Source: Selenomonadaceae bacterium
GTDB lineage: Bacteria > Bacillota > Negativicutes > Selenomonadales > Selenomonadaceae
Direction: 5' to 3'
Assembly (NCBI GenBank): GCA_029338835.1
Contig: JAQYBD010000041.1
Span: 1 to 36,531 of the forward strand
Length of the DNA stretch: 36,531 bases
A program made the position numbers and the translations under genes. How positions within the stretch are numbered: position 1 is the stretch's first letter; every line of letters starts with the position of its first letter. Positions 7,146 to 14,945 of this stretch are shown here, in pieces. The notes beneath the pieces were generated by a model. That model searched no databases and was not told the DNA's origin. It saw nothing but the letters and a program-made list of their open reading frames with translations.

Positions 7146-8171
7146 TTACTGCGTTACGGCTTTGCGCCAGAGTCCCAGGAACGTATCTTTGTATTCAACG
7201 GCATGCTTCGTGTCAAATGGCACATAATTGATTTCCGAGACCGGCTTCAGATCCGAGGGAGCCGGGATATCTGTGCGCGTTGAACGGCGCTGATACTGGG
7301 CAAAGCGCTCGTGTACTTTCTTGCTCATGGCAAAATCGATGAACTTCTTCGCGTTGTCCATGTGTTTTGCACCCTTGATGATGCCAATGCCGCCCGTACT
7401 GATGGCAGTTCCCTCTGCCGGATAGACGATCTTCATATGCGAACCATTGACGATATACTTCATGACAGCCTCTTCAAACGTGGCAGTCAGTGCATATTCG
7501 CCATCCGAAAGGGATTTGATCTGAGCAGCCGAGCCACTGGCAATCTTGCCGTCAAGATTCTTCACGAGCTGATTGATGACGGCTGGATCTCCGCCCAGCT
7601 TATCCATCATGGTCAGCAGTACAGCATACGTCGAACTGGATTTTGCCGGATCAGCAATGGCGATTTTCCCTTTCCATTTCGGATCGAGCAAATCTTTCCA
7701 GCTGGTCGGCGCTTCTCCCGGATTGACCAGATCCGTATTGTAGGCGATGACATAAGGATCCATCGTGATGTTGTAGAACGAATTGTCTGCTACGACAAAT
7801 TGCGGATTGATATTCGCTTTCTCAGGAGACTCATATGGTTCCAGGTACGGGGAAAGTGCCAGATAAGAGTCGCCCGAACCACCCCACATGACATCGCCGA
7901 GCGGATTGTCTTTCTCTGCTTTCACGCGTGCCATCAATTCGCCGGAACCACCGGAAACGAGCTGGACTTCGATGCCCGTCTCTTCCTGGAATTCCTTGAC
8001 TATCGGAGCCGTCCAGTCATCCGTATTGCAGTTGTAGACCACCAGGACATTCCCGTCATCTTTGGCACTTGAACTGCTGGATGAATTGCTTTCGCCACCG
8101 CATCCTGCCAGGAGCATGCTGCCTGCCAGAGTCGCTGCGGTCAGGAACATGGTTATTTTACCGAACTTCAT
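7146..8171 (-). CDS. Lipoprotein extracellular solute-binding protein (AfuA/FbpA-like)
   Basis: This 341-aa secreted lipoprotein has a signal peptide with lipobox MLLAGC (Cys24), a Ser-rich linker, then a periplasmic-binding fold starting VLVVYNCNTDDW and containing GIEVQLVSGGSGELMARVKAE and WGGSGDSYLA. This places it in the class annotated as iron(III)-binding FbpA/AfuA. The twin-Tyr iron ligands of classical ferric-binding proteins are not apparent in the C-terminal half, where ALTATFEEAVMKY and STGGIGIIKGAKHMDNAKKF occur instead. An organic phosphate, phosphonate or carboxylate ligand is therefore more likely (inference). The start follows an excellent AAAGGAGG site. It is first in the ABC-YesMN cluster and is followed by a terminator. 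Confidence 0.9.
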   Translation of the reverse strand: MKFGKITMFLTAATLAGSMLLAGCGGESNSSSSSSAKDDGNVLVVYNCNTDDWTAPIVKEFQEETGIEVQLVSGGSGELMARVKAEKDNPLGDVMWGGSGDSYLALSPYLEPYESPEKANINPQFVVADNSFYNITMDPYVIAYNTDLVNPGEAPTSWKDLLDPKWKGKIAIADPAKSSSTYAVLLTMMDKLGGDPAVINQLVKNLDGKIASGSAAQIKSLSDGEYALTATFEEAVMKYIVNGSHMKIVYPAEGTAISTGGIGIIKGAKHMDNAKKFIDFAMSKKVHERFAQYQRRSTRTDIPAPSDLKPVSEINYVPFDTKHAVEYKDTFLGLWRKAVTQ

Positions 8172-8207
8172 GTTTTCTCCTCCTTTGCCTCTTGATTCGT
8201 TACTTTA

Positions 8208-8236
8208 ATTTTATGATTTTTGTCTATTCAAAACAA
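8208..8236 (-). promoter_or_regulatory. Promoter of the binding-protein / ABC / two-component cluster
   Basis: On the minus strand TTGTTT (8231-8236), a 17-base spacer and TAAAAT (8208-8213) form a sigma-A-type promoter about 37 bases upstream of the binding-protein ATG. It is divergent from the arsR promoter. Confidence 0.55.
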
Positions 8237-8274
8237 TGCGTTAATTCTGGACTTTGGTAGGATAATCCTGCTCT

Positions 8275-8309
8275 AATACATTGACGAGCATAAATGTATT
8301 GATTATAAT
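8275..8309 (+). promoter_or_regulatory. arsR-acr3 promoter with overlapping ArsR-type operator
   Basis: TTGACG (8281-8286), a 17-base spacer and a consensus TATAAT (8304-8309) make a strong promoter. An inverted repeat AATACAT (8275-8281) / ATGTATT (8294-8300) with 12 bases between covers the -35 and spacer. Size and placement fit autorepression by a dimeric ArsR protein, released by As(III). Confidence 0.65.
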
Positions 8310-8350
8310 GAAGCAAGACACCTGAAAAAGAGACGAAAGGAAGAAGCAAC

Positions 8351-8668
8351 ATGATGTCATTTGCACAAAAAGTAAGGGCATTCAAAGCTCTGGGGGATGC
8401 CAACCGGCTGCATATCCTGCAGCTTCTGCAGCAGGGCGAACAATGTGCCTGCGTCCTGCTCGAGAATCTCAATCTGTCCCAGCCAACCCTCTCTCACCAT
8501 ATGAAGATCCTCTGTGATGCCGGACTGGTCCAGAGCCGCAAGGAAGGGAAATGGGTCTATTATGCCCTGCATGGCGATATCTTGAAGGAAGCGTCTGATT
8601 GGCTTGCACAGCTGCGTCAGCAGGTGCCTGCAACGATTCCTCCCACCAGCTGCCATTGCCGGGATTGA
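8351..8668 (+). CDS. arsR: ArsR family arsenite-responsive repressor
   Basis: This 105-aa winged-helix DNA-binding repressor contains FKALGDANRLHILQLL (recognition of the family), the inducer site CAC at Cys32/Cys34 in GEQCACVLLENL, and the recognition helix SQPTLSHHMKIL (43-54). The adjacent Cys pair in the third helix region is the classic As(III)/Sb(III) sensor of ArsR. A second CHC pair (101-103) lies at the extreme C-terminus and may add a third thiol. The ATG follows GAAAGGAAG. It sits 66 bases before acr3 and under a promoter with a palindromic operator, so it should repress its own operon until arsenite binds. Confidence 0.93.
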   Translation: MMSFAQKVRAFKALGDANRLHILQLLQQGEQCACVLLENLNLSQPTLSHHMKILCDAGLVQSRKEGKWVYYALHGDILKEASDWLAQLRQQVPATIPPTSCHCRD

Positions 8669-8734
8669 CCCCCGATTTTGTCACCATTCAATTGATATAT
8701 TTCAATCTATCTATTTACGAGGTGTTTTAGTTCT
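8669..8734 (+). promoter_or_regulatory. arsR-acr3 intergenic inverted repeat
   Basis: The 66-base gap contains ATTGATATATTTCAAT, a 5-bp inverted repeat (ATTGA/TCAAT) about 35 bases before acr3, followed by a GAGGTG ribosome site. It could be a secondary operator or mRNA hairpin. No terminator is seen. Confidence 0.25.
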
Positions 8735-9784
8735 ATGGATCTGCAAAATAATAGCCCCATCAATTTCTTTCAACGCTATCTGACCATCTGGGTACTGCTC
8801 TGCATGATTGCAGGCGTTGCCATCGGCCATTTCCTGCCGGCAGTCCCTGCCGCACTCGGGAAGATGGAGATCGATGGCATTTCCATCCCCATTGCCATCC
8901 TGATCTGGCTGATGATCTATCCCATGATGCTCAAGGTCGATTTTGAGAGTATCCGTGCCATCGGCCGGGCTCCCAAAGGCCTTTTCATCACCTGGATTGC
9001 CAACTGGCTCATTAAGCCATTTACGATGTATGCACTGGCTTACGTCTTCTTCTTCGTGCTGTTCCGCCCGCTTCTGCCCGCAGACCTTGCAACCTCTTAT
9101 CTGGCAGGAGCAGTCCTTTTGGGAGCTGCGCCCTGCACAGCCATGGTCTTTGTCTGGAGTACACTGACGCGCGGCAATCCGGCTTATACGGTGGTCCAGG
9201 TCGCCACCAATGATTTGATCATCCTCGTGGCCTTTGTCCCGATTGTCAAATTCCTGCTGGGTGTCTCACATGTCAGTGTCCCGTATGACGTGCTTTTCCT
9301 GAGCATCTTCCTGTTCGTCGTCATCCCGCTTGCCGCAGGCATTGCCACACGGCTTTTCGTCGTGCGAAAAAAGGGTCTTGTTTATTTCGAGCAGGAATTC
9401 GTCCATGCTTTCGACGGCATCACGACGGCAGGGCTCTTGCTGACGCTCGTCATCATCTTCAGCTCCCAGGCGCAGATCATCCTCGAGAATCCACTGCACA
9501 TCCTCTTGATTGCCATTCCCCTGATCCTGCAGACGTTCTTGATTTTCGGCCTCACATATGGTGCCTGCTATCTGCTGCGTCTGCCCTTTAACATCGCAGC
9601 ACCAGCTGGCTTCATCGGCGCTTCGAATTTCTTTGAATTGGCTGTGGCTGTAGCCATTGCCCTGTTCGGTGTGACGAGCCCCGCTGCACTCGCGACAACC
9701 GTCGGCGTACTCACGGAGGTTCCCGTCATGCTGACGCTCGTGCGTCTGGCCAACCTTACCCAAGACCACTTTCCAAGGTCATGA
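8735..9784 (+). CDS. acr3: ACR3 family arsenite efflux transporter
   Basis: This 349-aa integral membrane protein with about 10 helices exports As(OH)3, driven by the ion gradient. The conserved TM4 motif GAAPCTAMVFVWS contains Cys134, and FFELAVAVAIALFG carries the conserved TM Glu (about 301). Both residues are required in characterised ACR3 proteins. Length is normal. It starts with ATG after GAGGTG and is in an operon with arsR. No arsenate reductase (arsC) is present, which suits an anaerobic niche where arsenite dominates (inference). Confidence 0.93.
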   Translation: MDLQNNSPINFFQRYLTIWVLLCMIAGVAIGHFLPAVPAALGKMEIDGISIPIAILIWLMIYPMMLKVDFESIRAIGRAPKGLFITWIANWLIKPFTMYALAYVFFFVLFRPLLPADLATSYLAGAVLLGAAPCTAMVFVWSTLTRGNPAYTVVQVATNDLIILVAFVPIVKFLLGVSHVSVPYDVLFLSIFLFVVIPLAAGIATRLFVVRKKGLVYFEQEFVHAFDGITTAGLLLTLVIIFSSQAQIILENPLHILLIAIPLILQTFLIFGLTYGACYLLRLPFNIAAPAGFIGASNFFELAVAVAIALFGVTSPAALATTVGVLTEVPVMLTLVRLANLTQDHFPRS

Positions 9785-10034
9785 GCAAGGCGCAGCAAAC
9801 TTCTTCCAGCTCCATGATTTCCCTTATGATTTGGTAATGTAATATACAATATTTATTATACTGTTTAAAAGTCATATATTTCATCTATTGCAATAATTGG
9901 TTCAATTTGTATAATAGAAGTATATTCATCCGAATTTCATTTATTTTGGGGGAAGTGCCAATGAACTGAGATGAGCCTGCACTTTCCTCAGCATTGCTCT
10001 GCCGCTTCGCGGCGGGGAGGTGGGAGGCAGAATT
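9785..10034 (+). other. acr3-nuoA intergenic region and nuo leader
   Basis: An AT-rich stretch follows acr3 without an obvious terminator. It contains the nuo promoter (9888-9915), then an approximately 120-base leader. The leader holds a GGGGGAAG ribosome-like site followed by a two-codon frame ATG-AAC-TGA (9961-9969) and a GC-rich hairpin, GCCGC-TTC-GCGGC, just before the nuoA ribosome site GGGAGG. No protein-coding gene is supported here. Confidence 0.5.
9888..9915 (+). promoter_or_regulatory. Promoter of the nuo operon
   Basis: TTGCAA (9888-9893), a 16-base spacer and a consensus TATAAT (9910-9915) lie about 120 bases upstream of nuoA in an AT-rich region. This is the best candidate promoter for the 11-gene operon. 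Confidence 0.6.
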
Positions 10035-10388
10035 ATGGGAGAGTTTGCTGGTCTTGGAATCTATCTCGTCGTGGCGCTTTTCTTCCCCATGATGGCGCTC
10101 GTGCCGGCTTTTTTGTTGCAGCCGAAGCAGCCATCGCCCGAGAAATATATCCCGTATGAATGCGGCGTGGACTCCATCGGGAGTCCGTACGTCCGTTTTC
10201 GTGCGGGATATTTTTTGTACGCGCTGCTCTTCATCCTCTTTGATATCGAGACGGTTTTCCTTTATCCTTGGGCGGTCGCATTCCGCATGGTCGGCACGTT
10301 CGCCTTTATCGAGATGCTCGTCTTCGTACTCATCCTGATCCTTGGACTTGCCTATGCGTGGCGGAAAGGAGATCTTTCATGGAACTAA
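10035..10388 (+). CDS. nuoA: NADH-quinone oxidoreductase subunit A
   Basis: This 117-aa membrane subunit of complex I has three helices and the conserved segment [21 protein letters not shown], part of the loop near the quinone site. [12 protein letters not shown], which carries conserved acidic residues in the second helix, is also present. The start at 10035 (MGEFAGLG) is chosen because GGGAGG lies 7 bases upstream; an ATG five codons earlier lacks this spacing. It is the first gene of the nuo operon and its end overlaps nuoB by 10 bases. Confidence 0.95.
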   Translation: MGEFAGLGIYLVVALFFPMMALVPAFLLQPKQPSPEKYIPYECGVDSIGSPYVRFRAGYFLYALLFILFDIETVFLYPWAVAFRMVGTFAFIEMLVFVLILILGLAYAWRKGDLSWN

Positions 10389-10906
10389 AAGACCGTGTAC
10401 CGGAGTGTCTCCGGAACAATGTTGCCATCGTGAAGCTCGACGAGCTTTTCCGCTGGGCACATGCCAATTCAATCTGGCCGCTTTCGTCTGGTCTTGCCTG
10501 CTGCGCGATTGAGATGATGAGTACGGCGACGGCGCGCTTCGATCTCGCGCGCTTTGGCTACGAAGTCTTCCGTCCGTGCCCGCGCCAGGCGGATCTCCTC
10601 ATCGTGGCGGGGACGCTGACATACAAGATGACGCCGCCGCTCATACGTCTGTACGAGGAGATGCCAGAGCCCAAGTATGTCATCGCGATGGGAAGCTGCG
10701 CAATCGCGGGCGGCCCGTTCGCGGATTCGTATTCGGTCGTCGAAGGTGTCGACCAGGTACTGCCCGTCGATGTCTACATCCCGGGTTGCCCGCCGCGCCC
10801 CGAGGCACTGATTGACGGCATGCTGAAACTGCGCGAGAAGATCCTGCATCCAGAACGCGCAATGACGGAGTGCGCCTGCCTGGCGCAGGAAGCGGAAAGG
10901 AAGTGA
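10379..10906 (+). CDS. nuoB: NADH-quinone oxidoreductase subunit B (N2 cluster)
   Basis: This 175-aa peripheral subunit binds the terminal 4Fe-4S cluster N2, which reduces quinone. All four ligands are present: tandem Cys41-Cys42 in [10 protein letters not shown], Cys107 in GSCAIAGG and Cys137 in PGCPPRPE. The start at 10379 is supported by AAAGGAG 7-8 bases upstream and overlaps the nuoA stop. An in-frame ATG 37 codons further upstream lies inside nuoA and is rejected. Confidence 0.96.
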   Translation: MELKDRVPECLRNNVAIVKLDELFRWAHANSIWPLSSGLACCAIEMMSTATARFDLARFGYEVFRPCPRQADLLIVAGTLTYKMTPPLIRLYEEMPEPKYVIAMGSCAIAGGPFADSYSVVEGVDQVLPVDVYIPGCPPRPEALIDGMLKLREKILHPERAMTECACLAQEAERK

Positions 10907-10911
10907 ACGGC

Positions 10912-11412
10912 ATGAAGCAGCGCTGTCTGTCAGAAGGGGAGCTGGCGCGCCTCAAAAAAACATTCCCCACGATTTCAATCAGTGATAGCACAAGCCCTGT
11001 GATTTATGCAAGCTGCGAGGAACTTGTCTCACTCACAGAGTTTTTGAAGACGAACGCAGATTTCGCCTTCACGCATCTTTCCTGCTTGACGGCCGTGGAC
11101 CTGAAGGATGCGATTGAAGTCGTCTATTATCTCTTCTCAGAGCCGCTCGATGCCTGCACCGTCGTCAAAGTGCGGCTAGACCGGGAGAACCCCGAGGTGC
11201 CGAGCATCACGGGCGTGTTCCCGGGAGCGAATTTTGAGGAACGCGAAGTCTATGATCTCATGGGCGTGCGCTTCACGGGACATCCGGATCTACGGCGCAT
11301 CCTGATGCCAGAAGACTTTGAAGGACATCCGCTGCGAAAGGATTTTGTCTACAAGAAGCCCGTGCCGCCGCAGGCAGTCCGAGCGGGCGCTCCGAGGGAG
11401 GTGGAAGCGTGA
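10912..11412 (+). CDS. nuoC: NADH-quinone oxidoreductase subunit C
   Basis: This 166-aa peripheral-arm subunit (30-kDa family) contains the signature region [19 protein letters not shown] followed by [18 protein letters not shown]. It has no cofactor and helps hold NuoD and NuoB. It is a stand-alone gene rather than the NuoCD fusion of enterobacteria. The start at 10912 (MKQRCLSEG) follows GGAAAGGAAG, 5 bases after the nuoB stop. Its stop overlaps the nuoD GTG. Confidence 0.95.
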   Translation: MKQRCLSEGELARLKKTFPTISISDSTSPVIYASCEELVSLTEFLKTNADFAFTHLSCLTAVDLKDAIEVVYYLFSEPLDACTVVKVRLDRENPEVPSITGVFPGANFEEREVYDLMGVRFTGHPDLRRILMPEDFEGHPLRKDFVYKKPVPPQAVRAGAPREVEA

Positions 11413-12506
11413 AGCGGACGGAAACGTATCTTCTCAACATGGGGCCGCAGCATCCATCGACACACGGCGTCCTCCAAGTGAAGCTCACGCTCGACGGAGA
11501 ACGAATCCAAAGAGCCGAGCCTGTACTGGGCTACCTGCATCGCGGCATCGAGAAGCTCCTGGAGTCGCGCACGTACGTGCAGGGGCTTCCCTATACGGAC
11601 CGGCTCGACTATATCTCGTCGATGAACAACAATTTTGGCTTCGCGCGTGCAGTCGAAGAACTGGCGAGACTAGAAGTGCCGCGCCGCGCGGAGTTCATCC
11701 GCGTGATCATGGCGGAACTCAACCGCATCAACAGCCATCTGATCGGCATCGGCACACTTGCAAACGATCTGGGCGCATCCACGGGCATGCTCTGCTGCTT
11801 CCGCGACCGCGAGTACATCCTCGACATCTTCAACGAGGTCTGCGGCGCGCGCCAGACGTTCCACTATATCCGTATCGGCGGCGTTTCAGGTGAGTTCACG
11901 GACAAGGCACGCGCGCTCACGGAGAGCTTTCTTGCACGCGTGCCGCGCTTCCTCGCAGAATACGACAAACTCTTGACAGGCAATGAAATCTTCAGGCGCC
12001 GCATCGTCGGCATCTCGCCGATGACGCCGGAAGAGGCACTCGCTCTCAACATGACGGGACCGAACCTCAGGGCGACGGGTGTTGCGCGCGATCTCAGGAA
12101 AATCGACGCCTACAGTGTGTACGGCGAGTTCGATTTCGATATCCCAGTCGGCACGCATGGCGATAACTGGGACCGGTACATCGTCAAGCTCAGGGAAATC
12201 AAGGAGAGCGCGCGCATCATCCGCCAGGCGCTCGACAAGATGCCGGAGGGCGCAATCATGGCCAAGGTGCCGCGCGTCTTGAAACCGCCTGCGGGCGAAG
12301 TATACAGCCGCACGGAAGGCACGCGCGGCGAACTCGGTTTCTATCTTGTCAGCGATGGCACCCCAAAGCCGTACCGCGTGCATATCCGCCGACCGTCGTT
12401 TGTCAATATGCAGGGGCTCGACCTCATGTGCCGCGGCATGCTGATTGGCGACTCGGTCAGCGCCTATTCTTCCATCGACCCAATCATGGGCGAAGTCGAC
12501 TGCTGA
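11409..12506 (+). CDS. nuoD: NADH-quinone oxidoreductase subunit D
   Basis: This 365-aa peripheral subunit is related to the large subunit of NiFe hydrogenases and forms the quinone pocket with NuoB. Motifs include [14 protein letters not shown] near the N-terminus, HRGIEKLLE, and the C-terminal IGSID-like tail [12 protein letters not shown]. It begins at a GTG overlapping the nuoC stop, with GGGAGG about 8 bases upstream. The final residue is Cys rather than the more usual Arg after GEVD, a minor oddity. Confidence 0.96.
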   Translation: MKRTETYLLNMGPQHPSTHGVLQVKLTLDGERIQRAEPVLGYLHRGIEKLLESRTYVQGLPYTDRLDYISSMNNNFGFARAVEELARLEVPRRAEFIRVIMAELNRINSHLIGIGTLANDLGASTGMLCCFRDREYILDIFNEVCGARQTFHYIRIGGVSGEFTDKARALTESFLARVPRFLAEYDKLLTGNEIFRRRIVGISPMTPEEALALNMTGPNLRATGVARDLRKIDAYSVYGEFDFDIPVGTHGDNWDRYIVKLREIKESARIIRQALDKMPEGAIMAKVPRVLKPPAGEVYSRTEGTRGELGFYLVSDGTPKPYRVHIRRPSFVNMQGLDLMCRGMLIGDSVSAYSSIDPIMGEVDC

Positions 12507-12516
12507 GGTGGATACC

Positions 12517-13560
12517 ATGGAAAAATCATTACTCTCGGGAATTGCCCGGTGGATTCACGGCGAGATCTCCACGCTGACAGGGAGTCCGCTCCTTTCTGAT
12601 CTCGTACTCATCGTCATCGGCATCGCAGCACTCCTCGGCATCATCTCGCTGGCGGCCATCGTCTTCACGTATGCTGAACGGAAAGTCTGCGCCTTCATGC
12701 AGATGCGCTTAGGACCCAACCGCGTCGGCGGCCGCTTCGGGCTTCTCCAGCCCGTCGCCGATATGCTCAAGCTCATGAGCAAGGAGGACATCATGCCCGC
12801 CGGCGCCGACAAGGTCCTCTGGGCACTCTCCCCTGCGCTCCTCTTCGTGCCTGCGGCACTCGTTTACGCCTTTTTCCCCTTCGATGCGGGTGCGGTACTC
12901 GTCGATGTCAATGTCGGCGTGTTCCTGCTGTTGGCGATTTCCAGCCAGGCCGTCCTGCCGTTCCTGATGGGAGGCTACGCTTCAAACAACAAGTATTCAA
13001 TGATCGGGGGCTTCCGCATCGTCTCACAGATGATCAGCTATGAGGCACCACTTCTCTTCTCGCTGCTCGGCATCCTGATGATCACGGGCTCGATGCGCCT
13101 TGAGGACATCGTCCTGGCGCAGCAGGGCGGACACTGGTTCCTTTTCCTGCAGCCGCTTGCCTTCATCATCTTCCTGATTTCCGCCATTGCAGAGACAAAT
13201 CGCACACCGTTTGACCTCGTCGAGGGTGAATCGGAGATCATCGCCGGCCCCTTCACGGAGTACTCCGGCATGCGCTGGGCGCTCTTCTTCCTGGCGGAGT
13301 ATGCCAATCTGCTGACGGCTGCGATCCTTGCGACGACATTCTTCCTCGGCGGGTACCTGGGTCCCTCATTCCTGCCAGGCTTCGTCTGGTTCACGCTCAA
13401 GAGTGTCGCGATGGTCTTTTTGATCATGTGGTTCCGCTGGACGTTCCCGCGTACCCGCGTCGACCAGATGCTTTCCTTCAGCTGGAAGGCACTCTTACCG
13501 CTTGCAATCTTGAATGTTTTTCTGACGGGCGCGATCATGTACGCGCTCGATCTCGTGTAA
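12517..13560 (+). CDS. nuoH: NADH-quinone oxidoreductase subunit H
   Basis: This 347-aa membrane subunit has about 8 helices and links the quinone pocket to the ion pumps. Recognisable parts are YAERKVCAFMQMRLGPNRVG, SYEAPLLFSLLG and the long conserved loop AETNRTPFDLVEGESEIIAG with its acidic residues. The start at 12517 follows GAGGTGG. A longer in-frame extension upstream lies within nuoD and is rejected. Confidence 0.96.
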   Translation: MEKSLLSGIARWIHGEISTLTGSPLLSDLVLIVIGIAALLGIISLAAIVFTYAERKVCAFMQMRLGPNRVGGRFGLLQPVADMLKLMSKEDIMPAGADKVLWALSPALLFVPAALVYAFFPFDAGAVLVDVNVGVFLLLAISSQAVLPFLMGGYASNNKYSMIGGFRIVSQMISYEAPLLFSLLGILMITGSMRLEDIVLAQQGGHWFLFLQPLAFIIFLISAIAETNRTPFDLVEGESEIIAGPFTEYSGMRWALFFLAEYANLLTAAILATTFFLGGYLGPSFLPGFVWFTLKSVAMVFLIMWFRWTFPRTRVDQMLSFSWKALLPLAILNVFLTGAIMYALDLV

Positions 13561-13573
13561 GGAGGCGACCACA

Positions 13574-14095
13574 TTGTTTGGCAAAGGACTCTTGACGGGC
13601 ATGGGTGTCACAATCAAACATTTCTTCGGCAAGAAGGAAACCTTCTGCTATCCCGAAGAGAAACTTCCCGTGGCCGAGGGCTTCCGCGGCGGCAACCTGA
13701 CGATGGACTGGCGCGTCTGTATCGCCTGCCAGCTCTGCGCCATGGCGTGTCCCAACAAGGCACTGGAACTCAAAGTCGTCACGGACGCAAAGAAGAAGCG
13801 GCATATGGAGCATTACATCCATAAGACTGGCCGCTGCCTGTTCTGCAATCTGTGCGTCGAGGCCTGCCCGGTCCATACGCTGCAGTGGGACAAGAACTTC
13901 GCCTTCTCCTCGTGGAACAAGGCGGCAATGACGCATGACGCTGTTTCCGATGCGGATCGTACAGATCTCAAGGAGCTGCTCGCAAATATCGAGGCAAAGG
14001 CAAAGGCGGAAGCTGCCGAAAAGGCGAAGGCCGCAGCTGAAGCGCCTGCTGCACCAGCAAAGCAGCAAGCAGATGCGAAAGGAGGCGAGGCGTGA
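13574..14095 (+). CDS. nuoI: NADH-quinone oxidoreductase subunit I, 2x[4Fe-4S], with Ala/Lys/Glu-rich tail
   Basis: This 173-aa ferredoxin-like subunit carries clusters N6a and N6b. Ligands are visible as CIACQLCAMACP (Cys49, 52, 55, 59) and CLFCNLCVEACP (Cys88, 91, 94, 98). It starts at TTG 13574 with GGAGG 8 bases upstream. After about residue 135 there is a low-complexity tail rich in Ala, Lys and Glu, likely helical and solvent exposed. With nuoE, nuoF and nuoG missing, NuoI is the likely entry point for electrons from a soluble donor, and the tail may help dock it (inference). Confidence 0.95.
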   Translation: MFGKGLLTGMGVTIKHFFGKKETFCYPEEKLPVAEGFRGGNLTMDWRVCIACQLCAMACPNKALELKVVTDAKKKRHMEHYIHKTGRCLFCNLCVEACPVHTLQWDKNFAFSSWNKAAMTHDAVSDADRTDLKELLANIEAKAKAEAAEKAKAAAEAPAAPAKQQADAKGGEA

Positions 14096-14592
14096 TGCAG
14101 CTTCTCTTTTTCCTCTTTGCTTTCGTGACGGTCATCGGTGCGCTCGGCATGGTACTCTCACGCAACATCGTACACAGCGCCCTCTTCCTTGTCCTCTCCT
14201 TCATCGGGCTCGCGCTCATCTACTTCGCACTGCAGGCACCGTTTTTAGGCGCAGTGCAGCTAATGGTGTACAGCGGTGCGGTCGCCATCCTCATCATCAT
14301 GGCGATCATGATGATGGGCCGCGCAGATATGTCCATTTCCGCGCCCGTCCAGAGCTTGAGCAAACGCTTTGTCGGCGCAGGGATGGCAGCCCTCATCTTC
14401 GTCCTCCTCGGCCTTGCCACCACCCTCACGCCGCTGCCGATAAGCTCTGCCGCAGGCTCTGCGACGGAGGCTCAAGATCTTGCCGTATTGCTCCTGAGCA
14501 ATTTCGCGCTGCCCTTTGAACTCGCGGCCGTTATTTTGCTCGCCGCGATGATTGGAGCCCTGATGCTCGCGAGAGGAGGTAATGCTTCATGA
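14095..14592 (+). CDS. nuoJ: NADH-quinone oxidoreductase subunit J
   Basis: This 165-aa membrane subunit has 5 helices. The family region [26 protein letters not shown] is represented by [20 protein letters not shown], around the flexible TM3 helix implicated in coupling. The ATG at 14095 and a GTG one codon earlier (14092) are both usable with the GGAGG at 14081-14085. The start overlaps the nuoI stop, so translation is coupled. Confidence 0.94.
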   Translation: MQLLFFLFAFVTVIGALGMVLSRNIVHSALFLVLSFIGLALIYFALQAPFLGAVQLMVYSGAVAILIIMAIMMMGRADMSISAPVQSLSKRFVGAGMAALIFVLLGLATTLTPLPISSAAGSATEAQDLAVLLLSNFALPFELAAVILLAAMIGALMLARGGNAS

Positions 14593-14930
14593 GTATGTTG
14601 ACCACCCCCATCGGGATGAGCGAAGTGCTGACACTGTCCGCTTTCCTCTTTGCCATCGGGCTCTACGGGCTTTTCACACGGCGCGGTATCATCGCGATTC
14701 TCATGTGCATCGAACTCATGCTCAACGCGGTGAATCTGAATCTCATCGCTTTCGACCGGCTCTATGTCCACGACGGTACAGGGCAGGTCATGGCAATCTT
14801 CTCCATCGCTGTCGCAGCGGCGGAGATCGCGGTCGGGCTCGCGCTGACGATCAACCTCTTCCGCCTGCGCTTCACGACGAACGCGGACGAGGCCGACAAC
14901 CTGCACGAACCAAATGCATTTCGAAATTAA
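14589..14930 (+). CDS. nuoK: NADH-quinone oxidoreductase subunit K
   Basis: This 113-aa membrane subunit has three helices. It contains the conserved [14 protein letters not shown] (with the key Glu in TM2) and [17 protein letters not shown] (Glu in TM3), both part of the ion channel next to NuoN. The ATG is preceded by GAGAGGAGG and overlaps the nuoJ stop. Confidence 0.95.
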   Translation: MSMLTTPIGMSEVLTLSAFLFAIGLYGLFTRRGIIAILMCIELMLNAVNLNLIAFDRLYVHDGTGQVMAIFSIAVAAAEIAVGLALTINLFRLRFTTNADEADNLHEPNAFRN

Positions 14931-14945
14931 GGAGGGGAAATCTTC

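Noticed and set aside
7146..8171. Naming the binding protein as a ferric-iron protein FbpA
   Set aside because: Family resemblance is real but the twin-Tyr iron ligands are not apparent, so the iron assignment was not adopted.
9971..10159. 62-codon frame in the nuo leader
   Set aside because: It overlaps nuoA in another frame and has no family features. The true translated start is nuoA at 10035.
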